Origin: Liquidambar formosana
Lineage: Eukaryota > Streptophyta > Magnoliopsida > Saxifragales > Altingiaceae
Assembly (NCBI GenBank): GCA_039720395.1
Contig: CM077833.1
Location: 21,277,771-21,341,770, forward strand
Length of the DNA: 64,000 nucleotides
Reading direction: 5' to 3'
In this document: positions 32,218 through 45,150 of the stretch, piece after piece
Layout of the letters: each line of letters begins with the position of its first letter
How positions within the stretch are numbered: position 1 is the stretch's first letter
The notes under the pieces: generated by a model
Told to the model about the DNA's origin: nothing
Database searches by the model: none
What the model saw: only the letters and a program-made list of their open reading frames with translations
Program-made: the position numbers and the translations under genes

Positions 32218-33311
32218 TGTTGATACCCCAAAATTCCTTGCCACGTCAGACTAATCACACCACGCTACATAGAATGTTGACAAATGAGATTGACCCACTT
32301 TCACCACCATAGGAGCCTAGCTGGCACCACCAAGCCGACCTCACTTAGATGGCCTCGTCACCCACATCCTCGTACCTTTGAGGGAAGCGTCCACCCCCCT
32401 CAAGGATGCCCCCCTCTAAAGGGACGCCCTCAATATCGAGGATGCTCGAACCATCTTGAGACAGGTCGTCGTGCCCTCCTCGAGTCGGATGCCTATCACA
32501 TCGCGTGATGGGAGTCGAGGCCGGTAATCTACTTGATCCCTCTCGAGGTACCCTTGAGGTATAGTCCTAGTTCAATGACTAGCCCAAGTTGAGGCAGAAC
32601 CCAAGGGGCTCAATCATGAGCTTGACCCTCAAGCAAGGTCGCTCGACCTTAGCTTCTCTCAAACACTTGGGACACTTGGAGGATCTTAGCTTGGTAGATG
32701 GGGAGAAGGCTCTTTAAGGAGGTCGCACCCTTGGCATCGAGAATTGCACCTCTATAGTCGATCTGGCGAACAGCTGGGAAATGACGTGACACACCAACTA
32801 CCCCAAAAGGCGATGGGACAGTTAACAGGTCAAACCCATACCTCGTACAGGTATAAAGCCTGACTGGTATGGGTGTCAGCACCACAACAGGGCAAGGTAG
32901 CCGACCTACTTAGAAGAGTATAGGTCTGCTACCCTATCACCCTAGGTCTGAATGCCACCTACAACTAACGGTTGTCCCAGATCCCTTAGCTCTATAAAAA
33001 GATCCCTTTTGGCCTCATTAAAGATCAATTCAATCCTCTCACCAACAACACAAACAACTCAGGGAATCTTTCCTTGATTCGGGAGTTCTCCAAAAAGGCT
33101 TCATCTGGACTGAAGTCTCTCCAACACGGGTCGCGCCCTTTTTGGTCGACTCTCTCCCTGCCTATCTCCCACTCCCAAAGCTACCCCCAAGTCGCTTCTC
33201 TCTCTCCTCCACCTGGATCCCTCTATTTGTCTCACCATCATACGTGGCTAACCTCCTCGAATACGACCCACGCGGGCATCGTTGACTCCACGTCGATATC
33301 CCCCACAAACA
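32218..33311 (+). mobile_element. Element 1, 3' LTR (1094 bp)
   Basis: It starts TGTTGATACCCC after the polypurine tract and ends CCCCCACAAACA. A GCTCTATAAAAAG box lies near 32990, followed by a leader. Only the last ~50 bp have a partner at the 5' side (2779-2837). No target duplication can be checked because the other end is lost. Confidence 0.85.
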
Positions 33312-34880
33312 ATTGGTGTGCAGAGTGAGTGAACAAGATTGGTTAATGGTGTGGGGATGCAACAAATTGACGGGCAATTTGCAGCCACAACTTTTGTTTT
33401 CTAGAAATAATTGGCAATTTGTAGCCACAACTTTTGTTTTCCAGATATTAGTTTTTCTCCTCTCTTATCCTATGCAACAAAACAAATCCCACCCACCCTC
33501 TCTAGTCTGTTCTCTAATCCTCTCTATCTCTCTCTTTGACAGGGTGAAAAAATTTTGAATGAAACACGTAGTTTGATTTTTCTGCATTATTGTTACTTCA
33601 AAGTGATTTTTTAGGCACCCACAGTGGAAAGACACTATTATTCCCGTCAAAACCTTGGTCTTCCTCATTTTACAAAAGGCAATTTTGGGTTTAGAGATTC
33701 CCAATATTTTAGCAATGCGTCCAACTCTGGGTACACTTTTGTTTATCAATTTGGGTTTATATTCACATGATATTATCCCAAGTTGGGGTTGCATTGGAAG
33801 CTTTGGGAGGTGGACGCAAACAGCAAGCACGGCAGAGGTAGGTGTGCTGACTAGTTGGATTTGGCCTTTTTGGGTTGATGCGGGCCTTTGCCTCTTCATA
33901 TAATTGATATGATTTTTGTTTTTATTTTTTTGTTAAATTTGAGCGTGTGGGGCTTAGATTCCATTTATCTGTCACTGTTGAAAGTCGTTTGTGATGTGGT
34001 TCTCCCTCCCTCAAGGTTATCATCTCTCCCTTGATAATCATGCGGGCTGAGCTTTTTAATGATCTAATTTGATATAACCCAATTCACAAATCAGGTTTGT
34101 GGTCCAGGAGGGCCTATTCCTCTCTCTATTTTTCCTTCTTTTTTTTTTTGGGTACAATTAGTAGAGTCCAAACTTCTAAATTCTAATCTATCCCTACCCT
34201 TAGCTCACCTTCCCCTCACCACCAAAATTCTACCCTTTCAACTGCATCATCACTCTTTCATGGGCAGTTTGAAATATTTACCCTTTTATTTTACCTACGG
34301 AGGGACAAGATGCAGACGAATGCGATAGGTCTTCCTTTGTTGTCGTAGAGTATTATTATATCTATCTCTCCGGAATTCATTGATTGTTCTGTATCAACTT
34401 ACAAAGAAAAAACTCTTGTTTGTTGTAAGATCACTGAAGGAAAGATTAGTCATAAATTCAGATTGCTTGCTTTTACATGGAAACAAAGACCTTCAACAAC
34501 AAATTTTGCACGGAAAAGAAAAAAAAAAAAAAAAGAGAAAAAGTAAAGTCTAAGCACAAATCAAAAAGATGATGTAATTGTACCAACAAGCATGGTTAAT
34601 GAAATTGAGTGTCTTTTCCATATAAATGATTCTCTTTAATACCTTATAGGCACTACATTAATTCCCTATGGTTCAAAATACTGGTCCATGTGAGAAAGTG
34701 GATCCAGAAAATGCTTCTGATCTTTAGAGAATCCCAGTCATGTTGATACATTCATTCTACATATTCTTTCATAACTCATATAGGAGTAATTTTTCCTAGA
34801 ATCCATGAGATTGTTAAAGACTAATTTTGGTGAGTTCTAAAAATAAAAAAAAAAAAATTAAGAATTAAGAGAGGAAAAAT
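33312..34880. other. Intergenic DNA, no gene seen
   Basis: A repeated phrase TTGCAGCCACAACTTTTGTTTT near 33380 and 33420, a CT-rich stretch near 33490-33540, and A/T runs. A minus frame at 33465-33899 has no recognisable domain. Confidence 0.6.
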
Positions 34881-34887
34881 TTTTTTT

Positions 34888-35034
34888 GGGGGAATTACAA
34901 ATTGGTCTGACTACAATTACAGTTCAATACAAATGACTATTAACTTCATATTAAATGACTACTAACTGAACTACAAAAAAATTAACACTAATTGTAATTA
35001 TTTACCATAGCAGGACCAATCTGTAATTCTCCCC
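34888..35034. mobile_element. MITE, GGGGAATTACARATTGGTC family, copy 1
   Basis: The ends are inverted: GGGGAATTACAAATTGGTC at the left and GGACCAATCTGTAATTCTCCCC at the right, about 147 bp in all. A second copy is at 38868-39008. Superfamily not determined. Confidence 0.7.
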
Positions 35035-36660
35035 ATTTCTCAATGGAGTACTGCATAAATAGTTAAATACTATAATGATAAAATGATTTGGGCCTTTACA
35101 TGCAGAATTTAGGACATTTAAGACCTCTGGGAGCACCTACCTTTGATCTCCATTTAGGTTAATGAGTTAATTAAGAGGCCAAGCTGTGAGAAAGACTTAA
35201 GAAGAAGTAGCAGCAGAAGAAAGAAGGATCCATTAATGAAAGTGGATAGCAGGTTAGTCTCGTCTAATATTTTGCAAAATGAAGATTATGTCAAATGGAT
35301 CCTGATGTCTTAAGAAAGTCTTGGCTGCTTGCTTGTCTGAGAAGGCACGTTGTTGTGATTCGGTGATTGCGTGCTGTGTTCGCTGGGTTGTTTTTGGATT
35401 GGCCCAGCTTAATTTTTGGGCCTAATGAACGTAAATTACTGCTCCCATGGAGCGGAAGGAAGAGAGCATCCAAGTCTCACAAATTTGATCTTGTGGGGTT
35501 CGTCGAGCATTGAGGTCCTGATTGCTAAACGTTCATAAGTTTAACTTTCAATCATTTATACTACCTATAAAAGGCTAAATCTTAAAAAAACTTTTGAATG
35601 ACCAATATACACTTTAAAAAAAAAGAAAAATACATATTTACACTTTCTTTAATTGAAACATATAATAAACATTCTTATCATTTGGTAACAAATGAAAGTT
35701 AGATTTTAACTCAAACTCTTAACAAATTAAAGTTAGATTCTTACTCAAATTCTTTTTCCTAGAGCAATTATCAAGTTGCATGATAATATATATGAATATA
35801 AACTCTTGAAATATTCCGTTTTATGAAAGAAAAAAAATTTTATGAATGTATATCTAAAAAGTTTTTAATCTTTCGTTGACAATTTTGATATAAAAAAATA
35901 TACTTTTGAATTTTAAACTTTATCTTTTATGAAAAAATATAAAATCTTTATGTATTTATTATTTTGTATAACTACTATTATTTAAAAATATTCACATGCA
36001 ACACACGTGTGCTATATCTAGTTTTTATATATGCGGTAAACCAGGATGAGATAACTAAAGTTGCTAATCATTAACTGAAGAAAAATGTTAAACAGGCCAA
36101 ATTTTTTACTATGATCTCCCCATTAATTCATGTAACAATTGACGTGTTATTGTCACGTGGATGCATGGTGTGAAGTGCTGAATCAATCTTATAATGTGCT
36201 AATATGCCAGTTGATATAACATGTTTCATGTGTTTGGCATGTTAAGGTGTAGTGGCATTGCTACGCTAACTGTCACATTAATTGGTAAGGAAAGATGTCA
36301 AAGTTTTGATTTGTTTAGAAGCATTTTCAACTTCGTAGGAAATTTGCCACCAACCTTGTAGTTAATGTGGGGTGCATTGCTCTCGGATCCCTTACAGTTG
36401 GGAATCCAAATCTCGACTCCAGTTAAATGAAAATGAATCAGAGTAGGGGAAATATCTTAACACCCGTCCTCCTCCCCACCACCCACCAAGCCACCACCCA
36501 AAAAAAAAAAAAAAAATTGTCGATGAACTAATTTTGGTGCCTCGATTTGGTCTAATTATTTAGCTAATTTTCCAATGTGAATTGCTGGATAAATATTTGC
36601 CTCATGATGGGCTGTTGTGTTTGTAATGGGCTAAGGTTCCTCTAATTCAAAAGGGAACGG
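35035..36660. other. AT-rich intergenic DNA, no gene seen
   Basis: No frame with a domain. Long A/T stretches at 35580-36010 and an A-run near 36500. Confidence 0.6.
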
Positions 36661-36797
36661 CTATTGCAACCATTTTTATCACCCACGTCCTCTCCTTTAG
36701 GTTTTTAAGGTTGTATGCAAAATATAAAAAGTTTTTATGAAAATCGGTCGCATTGTTTATTAAAAAACATCATTTTAAATAATATTGGTCTGGACAA
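36661..36797. mobile_element. Mutator-like MITE, 5' fragment
   Basis: It begins CTATTGCAACC and follows the first ~135 bp of the family at 37128, 39780, 40938 and 56336 (shared AGGTTTTTAAGGTT and AAAAACATCATTTT). The second half is missing. Confidence 0.6.
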
Positions 36798-37127
36798 GAA
36801 GTGTTTTTAGGCCGGATCGGACTCTTTGGGATTTCAAAATTTGTCTCGAAATAAGACCGATTTAATTTTGGACCGAGACCAAACCAAAAAATTCAATTGG
36901 CCCATCCATTTTATTTTTTATTTTTTATTTTTATTTTTTTATTATAAAATGGCATTTCTGGTTAACCATTCCGACTCCATTCCATTTTTTCCGATGAAGC
37001 CGCAAAGCAAAATATCCCAAATAACTAGGACACATCCCCAAAGACCCCCTCCCCCCAAAAAAAAAAAAAAAGGAAAAAGAAAAAAACTGACAGAATTCTA
37101 TATTCAATAATTTCACAAAGAGCCAAG

Positions 37128-37521
37128 CTATTGTCACCACATAAAATACTCTAAACCCCCCCATTTAATTTACAATTTTAAGGTTTTATGAAAAATATTA
37201 AAAAAATTATGAAAACTAGTCACATAGTCTACTAGAAAACATCATTCCAGACAGCTTCGTAGAAAAAAGTTTTTCCAAAATCTGTCATTTAAGTAAACTT
37301 TATGGCAATTTTTCATGGAAAATGAAATAGAGATCATAAATGGTCAAAAAGTTTGCTTAAATGATGGATTTTAGAAAAAATTTATTCTACAAAATTGTTC
37401 AAAAGATGTTTTTTTAGTAAATAATGCTATTAGTTTTTGTAGAAACCTTTTATATGTTTCATAAAACCTCAAAAAATATAAACTAATGGGGAACTTTAAA
37501 TATTTTATTTGGTGACAATAG
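37128..37521. mobile_element. Mutator-like palindromic MITE, copy b
   Basis: The ends are CTATTGTCACC and GGTGACAATAG; the inverted repeat continues inward over most of the 394 bp and a few bases outward. A 9-bp duplication TTTCACAAA/TTCCACAAA (one mismatch) flanks it. It lies just 3' of the truncated SWIB gene. Confidence 0.75.
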
Positions 37522-37585
37522 CCTCACTCTTCCACAAAATTCCATATTCAATAATTTCAAGGGATCTCCGGATCTGCTTCTATGT

Positions 37586-37879
37586 TCACAAAATTATATA
37601 GGCCCAAATCTGCCTCGGTGTTTGGGTACGAGGGATCTCCGGAACGCCGAGAAGGGCTTGCATTTTTGGCGAGATTCGGCGCGGCTTCGTGATGCCTCTC
37701 GGCACTCGCTTTCCGTTGGCCGGTGGCTCCGACGCGGTGGCAGAAGTCACGGTCCGCACCATCCGCAGGTTACTTGAGTGAGATGGAAGTGGAAGGGCCA
37801 GACGAAGAGATGACGACTTAACGAACGACGACGTTTCACAGGATAAGAAGGTGGAGAAAACCCCAATAGACATCGCCAT
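37586..37879 (-). pseudogene. Plastid SWIB/MDM2-domain protein, truncated
   Basis: The Met at 37879 opens a 97-residue frame. Residues 1-55 are Ser/Arg-rich with few acidic residues, like a chloroplast transit peptide. Then comes the start of a SWIB domain (RRISPKMQALLGVPEIPRTQ, then IWAYI). A full plant protein of this type is about 140 residues; here the frame ends IIL-stop in the middle of the domain. No clear splice donor follows and I found no second half downstream. It could be exon 1 of a gene with an unusual donor, but a truncated copy next to a MITE is more likely. The upstream CT-rich leader looks like a real 5' UTR. Confidence 0.6.
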
Positions 37880-38867
37880 TTTTGAGAGCTGTTTGTGAGA
37901 AGATAGAGTGAGAGACAGAGGGGAAGGGGTTTTGTACTTTTGTGTGTGTATGAGATCAACATACCTCGCCACTCGCCAGAGCTTGAAGACAGGATGGGAA
38001 GACGATGATCGGTGAGAAGGCAACGATAATCGGCGAGACGGCGACGATGGAGGTGAGATGCCATGGTTCTGTGAGGTGAGTTGTTCTGCCAAGATTAAAC
38101 AAAGGCACCAGTCAAACCAAACTCCAAAATCCAAAATCCAAAATGAGGTGTTCTGTGGAAGGCCACCAGTCAAATCAAAATCCAAGCCTGAAATCATTCA
38201 TTTTTACAGAACAAAGGCAACTCTATATTTTTGTTCAAACATGGACTCTGTTTGCATTATTGATGAAAATAATTCTATTTGACCTAAGATCACATTTTTT
38301 TTTTTGGGTACGAAGATGTACTCCAGAAAACACACATCCCCCTGTTTGTGATGTCCGGATGGTGATGGTGCACGGCTTTGTTAGATATTTAATTCGTGGA
38401 TTACAAAAAGAACAAAAAATAAAAAAATGCGGACATCCGAGCAGCTCAAAAAATGAATCACAAAATTTATGGCTTGCCATCAATTATCCCACGCCTAGCT
38501 ATGGCCCCCAAAGACTAAACCCGACTCCCACATGTTTTCCATGCGGGGAACCAATGTGATGAACTTTTTATCAATGTCAGACGATGAATTCTATTTGTGC
38601 TTTTTATTTTTATTTTTAATGACCAATTATCGAGTTAATGTCGATGTCTTCTTGGGTCATTGTCACGAACGGACCCCATTTGTAATAATTTCTGCCTTGG
38701 CCGGACACAAGAACCTCTCATGCAGGAATTATGTCTGTGTAGTACCTTTATTATTGAAAGGTACCTTCGTATTATATCGCTATGAAATTTTTGTAAGGGC
38801 CGGTGGCATTATGGTTTCCTTCATGTGCAGTGTACATTCCATATTTGTTGAGTTTTGACTCAACCAC

Positions 38868-39008
38868 GAGGAATTACAGATTGGTCCACTTACAAGCAAA
38901 TAATTATAATTAGTAGTCTTTTAGTTAACAGTCATTGATTATGAACTTAGTGGTTATTGTATTGATGTGTAATTATTTACCCATAAGGGGACAAATCTGT
39001 AATCCCCC
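38868..39008. mobile_element. MITE, GGGGAATTACARATTGGTC family, copy 2
   Basis: Left end GAGGAATTACAGATTGGTCC, right end GGACAAATCTGTAATCCCCC. Same family as 34888-35034. Confidence 0.65.
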
Positions 39009-39420
39009 TACAATATGGTGCATTGTGAGGGTCTCATATTAATTACAAATAGTACTTTTGTGAGCGGTGGGGTATGGGTGGGGAGGGGGGAGAAATGTGG
39101 TTCTTATGAGATCGTACTCTTGTTGTTTTTTAATATGTAAAGACCTCTGATTGTTCTTCTCAAGCTCTTCATTGTCATAGTCCTATGAGCCCTATCATTT
39201 TATTGATAGGAGAAATTACATAAAAATAATAAAAATAATTAAACATATTACTAAAAGATCTCGAATCACACTTGACATTGAAAGTTTACTGACCATTGAT
39301 CGTGAACGTATAACAACAGTAGTAAGATAAAACTTTTTATCGAAAGCTCCATTGTAATTTTCATCTACAACCAATTTTCATTGAGAAGAGACTTCCAGAA
39401 GAAGGCTTTGTGAGAACTGA

Positions 39421-39620
39421 GGCCATGTTTGTTTAATTGGAATAAAATATAATAGGATCACATTCCAATTCATTCCAAAAAATATGTTTAGATAAGATAA
39501 TTTAAATGGAAATGAAATTAAACAGCATGTTTGGACAACCATTTTAAATCCTTTTCCATTCTAAACTACTTTATCAAATTTCATTCTCATCTATTCCATT
39601 CCAATTAAACATATATGGCC
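39421..39620. mobile_element. MITE with GGCCATGTTTG ends (PIF/Harbinger-like)
   Basis: The left end GGCCATGTTTGTTTAATTGG and the right end CCAATTAAACATATATGGCC are inverted. Flanks are TGA and TAA, an imperfect 3-bp duplication. 200 bp, non-coding. Confidence 0.7.
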
Positions 39621-39779
39621 TAAGAAGCAGGTTGCTAATCGTTTAGTAAGGTGGGTCATATTGGCAAAGGAAACTGTTGTGATATTTAGCATCACTCCAA
39701 TTGGGCATGGGCCAAGTGACCAGACTGGCCTAGTCCTGGGCAGGCTTGATTCTCGCATATTTGATCTCACTGGGAGCGG

Positions 39780-40746
39780 CTATTGCCTCCCCCATTTTTA
39801 TCACACCCCCTATGCCTTAGGGTTTTAAGGTTTTATACAAAATATAAAAGTTTTTACGAAAACCAACCTATAGTCCACTAGAAAACATCATTTTGATCAA
39901 CTTTGTAGATAAAAGTTTTTTCAAAATCTATCATTTAAATAGACTTTTTAACCATTTATAGCTTTTATTTCATTTTTTGCCAAAAAGTATACTTAAATTA
40001 TAGATTTTGGAAAAACATTTTTCTACAAAGTTGTTCAAAATAATGTTTTCTAATAAACAACGTTGTCAGTTTTTATTTGCATAAAATCTTAAAAAACCTA
40101 AACTAAAGGGGGGGGGGGTGTGATTAGGGTTGTGTACAAGTTGGTTTGGAACGATTTAGAGAAAAATTATCAACCAACCCACTCATAGCGGATTGCAAAT
40201 TTTCCAACCCACCGCCAAACTGTAAGTGCTAAAAACCAGTGGGTTGGTTATATTTTTAGGCGATTTGTCACTAACGGTTTGAACGGATTTAGGAGGTTAT
40301 ATCATGTCATTTCTAATTGGAGCATTTCTAATATATTGGGTCTTAGCTAATTAGCACGTTGTAAATAAATTAATAAATCAAGAAAATATAATTATTTAAG
40401 GTGGTTAAGTGAAGCTTGATACATACTTACATAGTATTTTAATTCTAAAGATAAAAATTATGATTTTATATATGAGAAAAAACACTTGACCAATGTTGAT
40501 GAAATTTGTGATAATTAATGTTATTAAAGGTTGAAAAAGCCAAACCCTAATATCCTAGCAAAGTACTAATAAGATTATACATTCTTTTGAAATTAGAGAT
40601 ATTTGATTTTTATAATTTTATACATATATTATAAAAGACGGAACGGTTTAGTTTATTAGTGGTTTAACAAAGTTCAATCCACCAACCAAACTAAGCCGCC
40701 AATTTTATTGCACATCCCTAGGTGTGATCAAAATTAGAAGTGGCAG
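39780..40746. mobile_element. Mutator-like palindromic MITE, copy c, split by a hAT-like element
   Basis: The left arm starts CTATTGCCTCCCCC. The palindrome runs to a GGGGGGTGTGAT at about 40124, where the insertion at 40125-40720 splits it. The right end resumes at 40721 with GGTGTGATCAAAAT and ends near GTGGCAG. Confidence 0.65.
40125..40720. mobile_element. hAT-like non-autonomous element with TSD GGTGTGAT
   Basis: It starts TAGGGTTGTGTAC and ends GCACATCCCTA (inverted TAGGG..TGTGC). The perfect 8-bp duplication GGTGTGAT is at 40117-40124 and 40721-40728. 596 bp, AT-rich, no transposase. Confidence 0.85.
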
Positions 40747-40937
40747 CGCGGACGGGGCGGGGGGGCTCTTGGATCACTAGGCTGGGCATGGCCCATACCG
40801 TGAAAAGAATTCAAGCCCGGCTCAGTTTAACTGCGTGGTGCGTACATTGGAGGTTATGTTCATCCGGGCCTGTGTATTTTTGGGCCTATTCATGGGGTAA
40901 AGCGTAAAACTAAGGACTAAATAGTAAATGTAGGAGT

Positions 40938-41320
40938 CTATTGGCACTCAAAGACTTATTTTTCATCTTCCACTTATTTTACATTTTAAGATTTTATGAA
41001 AAAAATATTAATTTTTTATAAAAACTGATCACGCTATTCATTAGAAAACATTATTTTGAACAATTTTTTAGAAAAAAGTTTTTCTAAAATCTATCGTTTA
41101 AGTGAATTTTTTAGTCATTTATGAAGCGAATACTATAAATGGCCAAGAGGTCTACTTAAACGATAGATTTTGAAAAAACCCTTTTCTAAAAAGTTATTCA
41201 AAGTTATGTTTTCTAATAGAATACACAACCAATTTTTATAAAGACCTTCTATTTTTTTCATAAAACCTTAAAGTGTAAAATAAGTGGGAGATGAAAAGCA
41301 AGTCTTGGGGATGCCAATAG
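40938..41320. mobile_element. Mutator-like palindromic MITE, copy d
   Basis: Core ends CTATTGGCA and TGCCAATAG; the match continues outward to a 9-bp duplication ATAGTAAAT on each side (40921-40929 and 41328-41336). Confidence 0.75.
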
Positions 41321-41336
41321 AGGCCCCCATAGTAAA

Positions 41337-43974
41337 TACATTTCCTTTCTAACAATACCATTGTTTCTAGCTACATACGTAGCTAATATATTTACGGCCC
41401 AATGGTAAAACTTCATCCATATCATACCAAATGTTTGGATTTGAAATCCGTCTTTATATTAATCAACTAATATCAATCACAATAAACAATTGCCCTCTAA
41501 AATAAAAAATAAAAAATAAATTCTCCACAATTTCTCCATTCTCATATAAGCAAATTTCCACGGCCTCACAAGCCCCAACCCCACAATACACACATATGTA
41601 TGTACATACATACATCATATGCATACATATATCTCATCCTTAATTGACTAGAAAATAATAATTAACCTATAAACACATGATTTGATGCAAATATCACATT
41701 AAAGAAGATTAAATTTCTTCACAATATTCCTTTTTTTTAAAAAAAATAATATGTTACTAGTAATTGCAAAAAAAAAAAAAAAATAATTTCTCACTCATAA
41801 GGGGAGTAAGCATGCATTTACATTCCCTGATCCTGATTAATTAGAACCTCTCATGCGGAAGAATCACTACGGCATTCAACCATATAATATGATCTCAAAC
41901 TTGATTAATTAGCATATAGCCATCTTATCTGTGCCAAAAAACAAAACGTCACTTTCTTGATGTTGCCACTCATAGCCATTATTTCCATGCCGTTGCCACC
42001 CACTATATTGCCTATGATCACCTGATGTGATCCCAATCATCCATTACACGGTCTAAGATACAAAATCATATATATATCTATTGTAATCTTATTCAAAATA
42101 ATTGCCATGACATAAGAAACTTTGAGTAGTATCCAACAAATGGGGTAGGGTTAGGTGGTGAAAAATTTTGTTCTGTTTTTTAATAAGATCTATGGGAGAA
42201 GAGGAAGAAACCTAACCATATAGTGTTTTTTTCTATCTTGCTTTGACAACCATGACCAACTTGACTTTAATTAAGCATTTTCCTCAATAAACCCTGCATG
42301 GGGCTTACTCACAGAGACTTAAGTAAAAAAATCAAGGCCATTGGGTGATCGACATGTGTCACATATCGGTTTCACAAGGAAGACTTTGCTCAGTACCAAT
42401 TAATGGGGTTTGTTAATTTGAAGGCTTGACATTCAATGATTCAATCCCTTGTTAGAAAAGAAACCAAGTCTATGTAACCACTCAGTAAAGAAATAGGAAC
42501 CCTATTTGATTTCCCCTCCCTATTCTTACTCAGTAATTGCACGAAATTTGGCTTATTCAAGACATCCTCATCACCTAGTTTGGTTGGGAATGCTATTTAA
42601 TTAATTACTAATTAATCAGTATTTAGTACATTCTTTATGTTACTGATGAAATGATCCAACACTAGGCAGTAACAAGCTTTACCTTCTTTGGATGTACCTA
42701 TGAGCGTGTTCATCATCTCACAAGCTTAGAATTTAAACATGGATACCACTCAACTAGACTCGTGCTTGGGGTGGCCGCCCGCACCATTGTGAGACTTGAC
42801 AATGTGGATTAACTTGGATCAAATCTCAATACAAGGTATATAAAAATCATAGTTAATTGCTTGCTATTGATCAATTTTGGATATTAATATGATAATTTAG
42901 TTAATATAATTTAAATCGATCACTACCAACAATTACTGATTACCCTAGGCCATATGAGATTTATTATGAGTCAAAATCATGGCAGCAAGTCCAAAACTAC
43001 TTCAACCATGAGTTGGTCTGACTTGAGGAATACATTTTTTTTTATCATTGTTAATTAATTACACACATAGTAAGGGGACACACTGGCCATTTGATGGTTC
43101 TCACTTTAGTAAATCAATTGCCCAAAATTTAGCTAATTAAATTGAATGGATTTAATTATCTAATTAATTTCGATCAATTTCTTTGAATAAGCTAAATTAT
43201 TCTTAAAACGTTTTAAAATAAAAGAAAAAAAGGTGGAAGATTAAAGGGCTTAAATCATCCAATAGGTCCAATTAGCTATTCGTACGTAGCTGGGCTAAAA
43301 GTTTCAAACGGTTTTCATGAATTTGGTGTGGTTCCAACAAATAAATGAACAGCACAGAAGAATGTTAAGGTAATAAAGCAAAGCTGCTGCGATCGATTCG
43401 ATACAGAAGGGATTAAGAAACAGTGTATGTGGGTGGAGAGAGAGAAGAGAGAGATGCTACTCCAGCGATCTGCCGATCTGTGACTCCTCTGTCTTTCTTT
43501 TCTTTTCATTTTTTATTGTTAATATGCGAATTTTAATTATCCCAAAAAAAACAAAAAAACCCATTTTTTTCTTCCTTTAATTTATTATTGTTTCATAAGG
43601 AAAATTAGCAAAAACAATTAAATAATTAAAATAGAAATATTATCAAAAGTTTCATTTGAAAGAAAACATTTTATCGATCATCTTCCACCGTACCTATTAG
43701 GAAAAGGAAATTAAAAGAGAGAAAAATGTATGTAAAATTTATTAACTTCTCACATTGCCGTTAATTATATAAGCAACGTGCATCATATATGCCTCCGTAC
43801 AAAGGAAGAGACATATCACATATCCATTCCTATTCCAGGCCGCAGGCCATGTTTCAAGGTTCAAAGTATTTGAGACTTCGATCAAAGCAGTTAAGGGAGT
43901 GGGGTGGACGCCTAGATGGTGCCGGCTGGTAGAAACAAATTTTTTTTTTCTTTCCTTATGTTTTTGGCCTATAA
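41337..43974. other. Intergenic DNA, no gene seen
   Basis: AT-rich. A run of CATACATAC/TATGTATG near 41595-41630 and A-runs near 41770. Nothing with coding character. Confidence 0.6.
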
Positions 43975-44367
43975 GAGCATCTTCAATGGGCTAACTATCC
44001 AATTCTTCTTAACTATTTTAGCTAATCAAAGCACTTTTTTCTTTTTCTAAGGGGTTAGTTATATGGTTAGCTATTTTAGCTATCTTCATTTCGGCTAACT
44101 ACATTTAACTAGTTAGTGAATATTCTCTAGCTAAACTATTTTTAGTTAAAAAAATGACACTTTTTTTCTCTTTAAGCATCATTCATTTTTTATCTTTCCA
44201 CCAAATGATTAAAAAAAGAAAGATTATTAATAAAATTTTGAAATAGCTAAAAAATAACTACTACCCTTGGAGTACTCATTTGGATAGGTAGTTATCTATT
44301 TTTAAAAATATCATTTTGCTAGCTAGCTAAAGTAGCAAAAAAATAGTCAGTACCCTTGCCGATGCTC
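43975..44367. mobile_element. PIF/Harbinger-like MITE, GAGCATCTYCAATG family, copy 1
   Basis: Left end GAGCATCTTCAATGGG, right end CCCTTGCCGATGCTC, with TAA on both sides (43972-43974 and 44368-44370). Copy 2 is at 52995-53334. Confidence 0.75.
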
Positions 44368-45030
44368 TAATATATCTCAATGTCTCCCCACATTTTGTCC
44401 TACATACAAATCTTACCCTATTGAGGGATAGGGGGTAAAATTGTAAGACCCACCAATATGATTAAACCCTAAAAATTTAAACGAAATTAAATCTACGTAA
44501 TAAGACAAGATTTGTAAGGCAAAATGTGGGGTTAACTAGCATTTTCCTATCACCCTTCATCCATGGATGTCAAATCCGATAAGCATATATATAATGTAAA
44601 GGAAACTGAAAATGGAACAAAAGGAGCGCGCCTTATTCGTGCCACATGCGAATACCCACCATGGGGTTTGCGCTTTAGACGTTCAATTCTATCTACTCCT
44701 TAGAAAGTCCAACATTAAACAACTCCACCTCGATCCATGTCTTTTCATTTTATAGAAACTTTGGAAATCCCGTCTTGTACAAACAAATGTCAAGCCTCTG
44801 ACCAGTTCAAAAACAAGAAAGAAATAAAGAAAAGACATAGCAAGCCCACAATTAGATCAAACAAGCCATATAGCAACTCAAAGCCATTCTAATTTCATGA
44901 TGATAATCATCCCAAAACTATATATACATAATATATAAACATATGATGGGGCACACACATGCATGTATGCATAAACACATTCATGCATGTATGTAGATGC
45001 GTATATGTATCTATATGCCTATCCATGTAC

Positions 45031-45034
<4 letters not shown>

Positions 45035-45072
<38 letters not shown>
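45035..45072. repeat. (TA)n microsatellite
   Basis: About 19 TA units, some 80 bp past the stop codon of the MYB gene on its 3' side. Confidence 0.9.
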
Positions 45073-45077
<5 letters not shown>

Positions 45078-45150
45078 TCTAGTGAGCAATTTTAGTAATG
45101 GCAATATTACAAGTCCGGTGCAACTCCAAACCTCCGATGAAACAGAAAAG

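Noticed and set aside
33465..33899. 144-residue minus-strand frame
   Set aside because: No recognisable domain, no splice or promoter support, composition like the intergenic background.
38143..38858. Plus-strand frames of about 100-138 residues
   Set aside because: No domain similarity recognised, interrupted by a T-run, no supporting gene structure.
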